The notes under the pieces were generated by a model. It worked only from the letters and a program-made list of their open reading frames with translations. It made no database searches and was not told where the DNA came from. From NCBI GenBank assembly GCA_009774375.1, contig VSNO01000140.1:1-11907 (forward strand): 11,907 nt of DNA, in the 5' to 3' direction. This stretch comes from Lachnospiraceae bacterium (lineage in GTDB: Bacteria; Bacillota; Clostridia; Lachnospirales; Lachnospiraceae). Shown piece by piece: positions 6,174 through 11,907 of this stretch. Within the stretch, counting starts at the first letter, position 1. The number at the start of each line of letters is the position of its first letter. A program made the translations under genes and the position numbers.

Positions 6174-7471
6174 ATGGGCAAAGCGAACATATCCGGAAAG
6201 CGGATGAAAGCCTTATGTCTGTTATGCTGCCTTGTCTATTGTGTAAGCTATCTGACCAGACTGAATTATGCGGTCTGCATGGTTGAAATTCAGGCCGTCC
6301 TGCAGATAGGCAAACATATCGCGGGGCTTCCGGTCACAGCCAGTTTCCTAAGTTATGGCGCGGGGCAGATCATATGCGGATTCCTGGGAGACAGGCACGA
6401 GCCGCGGAAAATGATCTTTACAGGGCTTATAGGCTCCGCACTATGCAATCTGTTAGCAGTGCTTCTGACCCGGATGGAGGTACTGGTTCCTGCCTGGTTT
6501 GCCAACGGGTTTTTCCAGTCCATGCTCTGGCCGCCCATGGTAAGGATCATGGCGGAGAACCTGGATGAGAACTGGTATCGGAAGGGCTGCGTATGGGTAT
6601 CGCTGTCGGCTTCGGGCGCTACGGTCGTGCTGTATCTTCTGACGCCGCTGTTTATACGGGTATCAGGGTGGAAGACCGTATTTTATCTGGCGGTGGCGGT
6701 GGGAATCACGGCGGCTGTTGTATGGTTTCGGAATACAGGCAGGATGTTTGGGAGCAGGGATTCGGGAGACGGTGCGGCAAGCGAGAGAGACAGGAAAGCA
6801 TGTGCGGAGGCTGGGGCAGCAGGTGTGCAAACCGGGATCAAAAGGGCGAAAGTGAGCAGATTGTTTGCAGGCGTGCCTGTCACTGTGATCCTCCTGTCCA
6901 TCGTACTGCATGGTATGTTAAAGGATGGGATTACCACATGGATGCCCGTCTATATGACGGAAATGTTCGGCATGAGCAGCTCGCAGTCCATTTTTTCCAC
7001 TGCTGTGCTGCCCCTATGCAGCGTGTTCAGTACGCTGCTGTCTTCGGCGTTTTTGTACAGGCTGAAAACGAAGTGCTTACCGCGGCACTGCTTTTTGGAG
7101 CCAGTACCATTGCCGGGATTTCCATGCTTGCTGTCTACGACAGCCGCCCGGCGGTATGCGTAGTGATGATGATGCTGATTACGGGCTGTATGTTCGGTGT
7201 GAATTTGATGCTGATCAGCCGGCTGCCTGGGCATTTTGCAGGTCGGGGAAATGTTTCCACGGTTTCCGGAATCCTGAATGCGGCTACCTATGTGGGAAGT
7301 GCGTTGTCCACGTATGTCTTCGGGGCAGTGGCGGAAAGCGCAGGATGGAAGACAGTGGTGGTTTTATGGGGGACGGCGGCTTTGGGAGGTACCTTGCTTC
7401 TGCTGTCCGGTATATGGAAGTGGGGCTGCTTTGGCAGTGCGGAGAATACGGCGAATGATTTTCAGGAATAG
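6174..7471 (+). pseudogene. MFS organophosphate-antiporter-like transporter, frameshifted
   Basis: A 12-helix major facilitator related to the GlpT/UhpT organophosphate:phosphate antiporters. Support comes from the first helix region YLTRLNYAV, the loop GAGQIICGFLGDRHEPRKM, and NGFFQSMLWPPMVRIMAE. The coding sequence runs in one frame from 6174 to about 7067 and continues in the -1 frame to a stop at 7469-7471. The switch lies at the four A residues 7065-7068: with five As the text reads smoothly as L-K-N-E-V-L-T-A-A-L-L-F and gives a normal 432-aa protein. As written, the first frame ends after 329 aa (stop at 7161-7163) and lacks about the last four helices. GAGGGGG at 6157-6163 precedes the start, 7 nt after the regulator stop. 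Either the strain carries a real one-base deletion or the assembly has a homopolymer error. It probably imports a phosphorylated sugar or polyol for the downstream isomerase. Confidence 0.88.
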
Positions 7472-7527
7472 CGGGTGGATCCGTTATCGCAGATAGAATG
7501 AAATGGTGATTATAAGGAGGCAGGGAT

Positions 7528-8429
7528 ATGAAAATGGAATTGGGTATCAATACGGATTTTGAGAGGGAGTTTGTGAAGATCGAGGACATGAAACGGAGTC
7601 TGGAGCAGATTGCTGCGGCTGGTTTTTCCCACATACACTGGTGCTATGAATGGGATGGGGATTATATTTATGCCGTGTCTGAGATGAAACAGATACGTGA
7701 ATGGATGGAAGAATATGGCCTGAAAGCGAAGTCGCTTCATGCAAGCAAAGGCAGCCGCAAGGAAACGGAGGCACGGATAGAGGCGCATTATCGGAAAGAC
7801 TACGCTTCGTTATTGGAGCCAAACCGCATTGCCGGGGTGGAGCTGATCCAGAACCGGGTGGAACTCGCACATATTCTGGGGGCAGGGGAAATAGTGCTGC
7901 ATATGTATCTTCCTTATGAAGAATTTGAAAGGCAGCCCGGTTTCAAGGAAATATTTTACAATCAGGTATACCGTTCCCTGGATGAGCTGATGCCGTTCTG
8001 TGAGCAAAGAAATGTTCGTATCTGCATTGAAAATCTATTTGAAGCGCCAGGCGCTTTGCAGATAGAGCAGTTTACCAGGTTGTGTGGGCGCTATCCGGAA
8101 AAGTTTCTGGGACTTTGTCTTGACACTGGTCATGCTTATCTGGTGTGGGGCAGGGATTTCGTGGAAAAACTGGTGTATCCTTTTCGGGACAGGATCTACT
8201 CCGTTCATCTGCATGACAATCTTGGGTGGGGAGAAAAGCCAGGCTGCGGTGATGCGCACCGGATACCGGAAGATATCGATTCCCATGGAAAGAATTGATG
8301 CCTGTATTAAAGGATTCAGCCTATGAAAATCCGCTGGTTCTTGAGGTGTGTATGCCGGCAGGAGATAAGCCGGAAGCGTATCTTAAGAGAGCCTATGCGG
8401 CAGGGCAGCGACTGTATCAGATATCATGA
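7528..8429 (+). pseudogene. TIM-barrel sugar-phosphate isomerase/epimerase, frameshifted near the C-terminus
   Basis: A xylose-isomerase-like TIM-barrel enzyme that interconverts sugars or sugar phosphates using a divalent metal. Metal and active-site blocks visible in order are RICIENLFE, LCLDTGHAYLVWGRD and SVHLHDN, followed by DAHRIP. The first frame ends at 8298 after 256 aa. The remaining sequence in the -1 frame (FPWKELMPVLKDSAYENPL..., ending RLYQIS) is a natural family C-terminus with a stop at 8427-8429. The switch lies at 8280-8281, where GATTCCCATGG would read D-F-P-W if one more T were present. A restored protein would have 300 aa. AAGGAGG at 7514-7520 precedes the ATG. It follows the frameshifted transporter by 56 nt in the same operon. 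As written, the enzyme lacks its last barrel helix and is probably unstable. Confidence 0.88.
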
Positions 8430-8652
8430 CGGAAATTAGGAAAAGATTCCTTGCCAACTGGTTACCCGCCTGAAAGCCACAGTACTCAGTTGGTATAGTA
8501 TTTCCTGGCTTGTTTTACAACAGGTGCGCATCTTTCTGTTTTATTCTTTATTATATAGATTCTCAGAGTATTCAAAAAGTTTCCAAAAAACAATCAATTA
8601 TATAATTGTAGCTGTAATCGCGTTATACATATCTGAAATTTTACAGTCATTA
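8430..8652. other. AT-rich intergenic stretch before proS
   Basis: There is no gene here. After the isomerase, two complementary pairs (CCAACTG 8454-8460 with CAGTTGG 8487-8493, and GGAAAT 8431-8436 with ATTTCC 8500-8505) can nest into a loose hairpin with a short T-rich tail. This is a weak terminator candidate. A perfect 14-bp palindrome, CAATTATATAATTG, lies at 8595-8608. The rest is AT-rich with no readable signal. Confidence 0.4.
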
Positions 8653-8681
8653 TTTACATTTATGTGAGATTTTGCTAGTAT
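8653..8681 (+). promoter_or_regulatory. Predicted proS promoter (extended -10)
   Basis: TTTACA (8653-8658) and TAGTAT (8676-8681) are 17 bp apart, with TG-N before the -10 (TGcTAGTAT). Transcription would start near 8688 and leave a leader of about 175 nt. The leader holds small hairpins such as CCGCA-gtc-TGCGG (8767-8779), but I find no T-box antiterminator sequence (no AGGGTGG-type motif). Confidence 0.6.
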
Positions 8682-8863
8682 AGAGGATAGAAAACACTGG
8701 ATCTGTAATCAAAGAGTGGCATGGGATTGGGTGTTGGACTTTGCCCTGCTTAAAACGATCACGGATCCGCAGTCTGCGGGAACTGGACAGGAAACAGGGA
8801 ATAGCTGAAACAGCAGGTCAGAAGCATGAAAGAAGAATTGAATATAGAAAGGAAGAAAAAACA

Positions 8864-10303
8864 ATGGCAAACGACAAGAAATTAGTGGAGGCGATCACCT
8901 CGATGGAGGAGGATTTCGCGCAGTGGTACACAGACGTGGTGAAGAAGGCGGAGCTGTGCGACTACTCGAGTGTGAAGGGCTGTATGATCATCAAGCCCGC
9001 GGGCTATGCGATCTGGGAGCAGATCCAGCAGCAGCTCGACGCGGCGTTCAAGAAGACGGGCGTGGAGAATGTGTACATGCCGATGTTCATACCGGAAAGC
9101 CTTCTGGAAAAGGAGAAGGATCACGTTGAGGGCTTTGCGCCGGAGGTTGCGTGGGTGACACACGGCGGACTCGAGCCTTTGCAGGAGAGACTGTGCGTGC
9201 GCCCGACCTCGGAGACGCTTTTCTGCGATTTTTATAAGAATGAAGTGCAGTCCTACAGGGATCTGCCGAAGGTATATAACCAGTGGTGCTCCGTGGTGCG
9301 CTGGGAGAAGACGACGCGTCCGTTCCTGAGGAGCCGCGAATTTCTGTGGCAGGAGGGACACACGGCCCATGCGACGGCACAGGAGGCGGAGGAGAGAACG
9401 ATTCAGATGCTCAATGTCTATGCGGATTTCGTGCGGGACGTACTTGCGATTCCCGTGGTAAAGGGGCAGAAGACTGACAAAGAAAAATTCGCGGGGGCGG
9501 AGGCTACCTATACGATCGAAGCGCTGATGCACGACGGCAAGGCACTGCAGTCAGGGACGAGCCACAATTTCGGGGACGGATTTGCCAAAGCATTTGGCAT
9601 TCAGTTCACGGACAAGGACAATACACTGAAATACTGCCATCAGACTTCATGGGGACTGTCGACGCGCATCATCGGCGCGGTGATCATGGTACACGGTGAT
9701 GACTCCGGCCTGAAGCTCCCGCCAAAGGTGGCGCCGACGCAGATCATGGTCGTTCCAATCCAGCAGAAGAAGGAGGGCGTGCTCGACAAGGCGTATGAGT
9801 TAAGGAGCCGTCTGCTGGAGAAAGGCTTCCGCGTGAAAGTCGATGATTCCGACAAGAGCCCTGGCTGGAAGTTCAGCGAGTGCGAGATGCGCGGCGTTCC
9901 TTTCAGGATCGAGATCGGACCGAAGGATATCGAGAACAACAAGTGCGTCTTTGTGCGCCGTGACACGAGAGAGAAGATCGAGGTGAGTCTCGACGAGGTT
10001 GAGGCGAAGGCGGCAGAGCTTCTCGACACGATCCAGTCAGACATGTATGAGGCGGCAAAGAAGCATCTCGAGACCCATATCTATGATGCAGTGACATGGG
10101 ACGCGTTCTGCGATACGATCAACAACAAACCGGGATTTGTCAAAGCCATGTGGTGCGGCGACCGCGCGTGCGAGGACAGGATCAAGGACGAGCTGGCAGC
10201 GACGAGCCGCTGTATGCCGTTTGAGCAGGAGCAGCTTAGCACCACGTGCGTGTGCTGCGGGAAGCCGGCGAAAAAGATGGTTTACTGGGGCAGGGCGTAT
10301 TGA
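8864..10303 (+). CDS. proS: Prolyl-tRNA synthetase, type 3 (archaeal/eukaryotic-like)
   Basis: A class II aminoacyl-tRNA synthetase (479 aa, the usual length for the type-3 form) that charges tRNA-Pro with proline in the cytoplasm. Class II motif 1 lies around PAGYAIWEQIQQQLD. RPTSET (113-118) binds proline and ATP. Motif 2 is FLRSREFLWQEGHTAHA (154-170) and motif 3 lies around WGLSTRIIGAVIMVHGDDSGL (from 263). The anticodon-binding domain starts near APTQIMVVPIQ. The C-terminal domain has a cysteine set (Cys431, Cys436, Cys462, Cys464/465) fitting a zinc site, and the chain ends in Tyr, a hallmark of this type. It lacks the editing insertion of the bacterial long form. AAAGGAAG at 8848-8855 sets the start; the frame stays open upstream, but that stretch does not look like protein. 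It is followed by the sbcD remnant after 48 nt. Confidence 0.97.
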   Translation: MANDKKLVEAITSMEEDFAQWYTDVVKKAELCDYSSVKGCMIIKPAGYAIWEQIQQQLDAAFKKTGVENVYMPMFIPESLLEKEKDHVEGFAPEVAWVTHGGLEPLQERLCVRPTSETLFCDFYKNEVQSYRDLPKVYNQWCSVVRWEKTTRPFLRSREFLWQEGHTAHATAQEAEERTIQMLNVYADFVRDVLAIPVVKGQKTDKEKFAGAEATYTIEALMHDGKALQSGTSHNFGDGFAKAFGIQFTDKDNTLKYCHQTSWGLSTRIIGAVIMVHGDDSGLKLPPKVAPTQIMVVPIQQKKEGVLDKAYELRSRLLEKGFRVKVDDSDKSPGWKFSECEMRGVPFRIEIGPKDIENNKCVFVRRDTREKIEVSLDEVEAKAAELLDTIQSDMYEAAKKHLETHIYDAVTWDAFCDTINNKPGFVKAMWCGDRACEDRIKDELAATSRCMPFEQEQLSTTCVCCGKPAKKMVYWGRAY

Positions 10304-10351
10304 TGCAATAGGATATTCAAAGAAAAAGTCTGCAGAGCAGAAAGGGAACGT

Positions 10352-10411
10352 ATGAAATTTCTACATTCGGGAGATCTGCACTTAGGAAAAACACTGAGTG
10401 ATTTATTTTAG
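10352..10411 (+). pseudogene. sbcD: sbcD remnant (first 19 codons)
   Basis: MKFLHSGDLHLGKTLSDLF is the characteristic start of SbcD/Mre11-type nucleases, including the Asp and His of GDLHLG that bind the catalytic metals. It has a plausible ribosome binding site (AAAGGG at 10341-10346). The frame then hits TAG at 10409-10411, and the sequence continues directly into sbcC. About 95% of sbcD is missing. This is a deletion scar, not a functional gene. Confidence 0.82.
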
Positions 10412-11284
10412 CGAAAAAAATGTCCGGTGTGCGGATCCGTGCATCATCCAAAGCCGGCCAAGCTGAAAGAGGCTTCCGTTTCAGAAGACGATTTTAAAAG
10501 ACTTCAGGAAGAAGAGTCCGTGCTTCAGGAGAAAAAGAATAATGCAAATACTGAAGCAGAAAAAGCAAAGATATCGTTGGAAGAATTCGAGGGACAGCTA
10601 AGAATAACTATATTGGACTGTATTGAAAGTCCGCTTTTGGACATGGATATGGAGGAAGAGCCTCTCAAGGAACTGATCAAGGTAGTAAAGAAAGTGAAAA
10701 CGCAGGTTGAGACGATGTCAGGGGAAAATATTAAAAAGTGTAACGCCCTTGATAAGGATTGCAGGACACATAAAAAGGCTGAAAAAGATCTTGAAACGGC
10801 ACAGGGAGATGAAACAGAGAAGCTAAATTCGCAGAAAGAAGAATTCGATGAAAACAAGCAAAAAAGTATTCTTGACAGGAGGGAAGAATTAGAAAAAGCG
10901 CGTAGAGAGAATGGGATCTGCCAGCGGCTGTATGATCTGGTCAAAGGCACAACCGGAAAAGGAAAGATTACACTGGAGCAGTACATACAGGCCGCGGGAT
11001 TTAACGGGATTATCGCTGCGGCAAACAGACGGCTGCTGCCGATGAGTGACGGGCAGTATGAGCTGTATCGTCAGGAGGATTCTCTTGGCAGGAAGAGTAA
11101 TCATTTCCTTGATCTGGAAGTGTTAGATAATCATACGGGACACAGAAGACCTGTGGGGAATCTTTCTGGCGGAGAGAGCTTTAAGGCATCATTGAGTCTC
11201 GCCTTGGGCTTATCTGATACTGTGTCTTCTAATCTTGGCGGTGTGCAGATGGATGCGCTCTTTGTGGATGAAGGCTTTGGTACG

Positions 11285-11288
11285 CTAG
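11285..11288. repeat. Left target-site duplication of the MITE (CTAG)
   Basis: CTAG here and CTAG at 11447-11450 flank the element. In the rejoined gene, ACG-CTA-GAC-AGG reads T-L-D-R, the expected SbcC sequence, with a single CTAG. The duplication may be the 4-bp CTAG or only its central TA; the outermost C and G of the repeats also fit the element ends. Confidence 0.82.
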
Positions 11289-11447
11289 AGCGTGTTCGAA
11301 AAATGCTTTCCGTCAGATGTGTGTCACAATTTGTGGGAGATTTGCGCCAAATGAAGGAGGCGTAGCGGGCTACGTCGACTGAATTTGACGAAAATATCGC
11401 GCAAAGTGGGGCGTGCAGATGATGGGAATGATTTTTCAAACACGCTC
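11288..11447. mobile_element. 160-bp near-palindromic MITE inserted in sbcC
   Basis: The ends are inverted copies: GAGCGTGTTCGAAAAAT on the left and the inverse of GAGCGTGTTTGAAAAAT on the right, differing at one of 17 positions. The similarity continues inward. Folding the element at 11367/11368 aligns all 80 nt of each half without a gap, with about 56 identical positions by hand count and several G-T pairs in addition. It ends in a tight inner hairpin (CGTAGC-gg-GCTACG). It has no room for a transposase, so it must be mobilised in trans. With TA as the duplicated target the element is 160 bp; with CTAG it is 158 bp. Candidate partner families are IS630/Tc1-like (TA target) or IS5-like (YTAR target), but I cannot assign one. 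Insertion adds 162 bp, a multiple of three, but it brings in stop codons. Confidence 0.9.
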
Positions 11448-11450
11448 TAG
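11447..11450. repeat. Right target-site duplication of the MITE (CTAG)
   Basis: This is the second copy of CTAG. The sbcC frame resumes inside it: CTA-GAC-AGG-AAA reads L-D-R-K and continues SIDNAMEIL. Confidence 0.82.
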
Positions 11451-11507
11451 ACAGGAAATCGATAGATAATGCGATGGAAATTTTGATGAATCTGACCGGA
11501 AGTAACA

Positions 11508-11888
11508 AGTATTTATGTTAAGAGAACGGATAGGACGCCGAAAACAACAACGATTACTTTTACCTTTCCAGACGGTCAGACGGTGGACTATCAATCGGAC
11601 AATGTAGTTTTAGAGGATTTTACAAAGGAAAAGATTATTGAAAAAAGGCTGTTTCCTTATATCCCATTTTACATTGCAAGATATGAGAAAGAAATTACAT
11701 CGGAAGGTAGCATTGAAAAAGTGATAGAAGAGCTGACATATATCAGGGATGAAATGGTGCGTCTGCATCTGGAAGGCGAATTATCAGATGATGAGCTGAT
11801 AGACCTGAAAGGATTTGTAAACACTATCATTATGCATATCACTAATGGTAATCAAAATGAAGAAAGGGGGTGTAAATTTTTGTTGTAA
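11508..11888 (+). pseudogene. C-terminal fragment of an Rpn/PD-(D/E)XK transposase-nuclease family protein
   Basis: An open frame without a proper start gives SIYVKRTDRTPKTTTITF, then FPDGQTVDYQSDNVVLEDF and the block IIEKRLFPYIPFYIARYEKEI, then a helical tail with LTYIRDEMVRLHLEGELSDDE. This matches the C-terminal half of the Rpn (recombination-promoting nuclease, formerly putative transposase) proteins common in Clostridia, where an 'EKxLxxLIPFYIxRYE' segment is typical. The catalytic N-terminal PD-(D/E)XK domain is missing. The fragment begins exactly where sbcC is cut off. The only in-frame start, GTG at 11583, has no convincing ribosome binding site, so I treat it as a remnant. The stop is at 11886-11888. 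Confidence 0.72.
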
Positions 11889-11907
11889 CCGGTTTTTAAA
11901 AAGATTT

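Larger units (their letters stand above)
10412..11509 (+). pseudogene. sbcC: sbcC remnant: zinc hook to C-terminus, interrupted by a MITE
   Basis: This is the second half of SbcC, the Rad50-like ATPase that works with SbcD to cleave hairpins and protein-blocked DNA ends. It opens with the zinc-hook CPVCGSVHHP (from 10421), then a long returning coiled coil rich in Lys/Glu. The C-terminal ATPase lobe has the ABC signature LSGGESFKASLSLALG (from 11162) and the Walker B/D-loop LFVDEGFGTL (from 11258). At 11285 a 160-bp element interrupts the gene and introduces a stop at 11363-11365. The text resumes in the same frame at 11447 with LDRKSIDNAMEIL and NLTGSNK. It then loses its last residues (expected VGIISH region) at about 11509, where transposase-like sequence takes over. 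The N-terminal ATPase lobe with Walker A is absent, so no active protein can be made. Confidence 0.9.

Noticed and set aside
7065..7071. Programmed -1 frameshift site in the transporter
   Set aside because: The heptamer does not fit the X-XXY-YYZ pattern in the right frame, and no strong downstream structure is evident. A one-base loss explains the data more simply.
6593..7471. A separate 292-aa gene starting inside the transporter
   Set aside because: Its first part is an out-of-frame shadow of the transporter; only the part after about 7067 is real and is the frameshifted C-terminus of the same permease.
8595..8608. CAATTATATAATTG palindrome as a dedicated operator
   Set aside because: It is perfect over 14 bp but lies in very AT-rich DNA about 45 bp upstream of the -35, with no second copy seen; chance is likely.
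8682..8863. T-box riboswitch upstream of proS
   Set aside because: No AGGGTGG-like T-box sequence or antiterminator/terminator pair followed by a T tract could be found.
10409..10411. Amber read-through (recoded TAG) between sbcD and sbcC
   Set aside because: Most of both proteins is missing, so read-through would not produce a functional nuclease. The matching frame is more simply a coincidence of the deletion.
11288..11365. Genuine alternative C-terminus of SbcC (residues after FGTLE)
   Set aside because: These residues are encoded by the left arm of the inserted element; the natural SbcC sequence resumes after it.
1..11907. CRISPR array, tRNA or rRNA gene
   Set aside because: I saw no regularly spaced repeats beyond the pair at 5263-5300 and no cloverleaf or rRNA-like conserved sequence.

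Overview
The window looks like a chromosomal segment from a Clostridia-class Firmicute, most likely a Lachnospiraceae-type gut anaerobe. The support is strong AAAGGAGG-type ribosome binding sites, sigma-A promoters (one a perfect TTGACA-N17-TATAAT), a type-3 prolyl-tRNA synthetase, and a set of small genes typical of that group. No rRNA, tRNA, CRISPR array or complete insertion sequence was seen. Every credible gene is on the plus strand.

Layout. (1) 148-2738: a sensor histidine kinase, its OmpR/PhoB-type response regulator and an RluA-family pseudouridine synthase, closely spaced and probably co-transcribed. (2) 2761-4576: a perfect promoter drives a 128-aa protein of unknown function. A short hairpin terminator follows, then a MecA-like adaptor-domain protein and a NodB-type polysaccharide deacetylase without a signal peptide. 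(3) 4612-5072: a promoter, a leader hairpin, a 94-aa exported or membrane-anchored small protein and a very strong terminator. (4) 5226-8429: a carbohydrate operon with a DeoR-family regulator, an organophosphate-antiporter-like MFS transporter and a TIM-barrel sugar-phosphate isomerase/epimerase. Two copies of an 18-bp direct repeat sit just downstream of the predicted promoter and are good operator candidates. The transporter and the isomerase each carry one apparent single-base loss in a short homopolymer. (5) 8653-10303: proS, with its own promoter and a leader of about 175 nt. (6) 10352-11888: a decayed locus. The first 19 codons of sbcD are joined, in frame but across an amber stop, to the second half of sbcC beginning at the zinc hook. 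That sbcC remnant is interrupted by a 160-bp near-palindromic MITE and then truncated into the C-terminal part of an Rpn/PD-(D/E)XK transposase-nuclease.

The most notable discovery is the MITE at 11288-11447. Its two 80-nt halves align without gaps as inverted copies. It is flanked by a duplicated CTAG (or TA), and removing it with one target copy restores the sbcC reading frame exactly. I see no obvious new multi-gene defence or biosynthetic system. The interest lies in this element, in the stepwise decay of sbcDC, in the paired frameshifts of the DeoR operon and in several regulatory structures.
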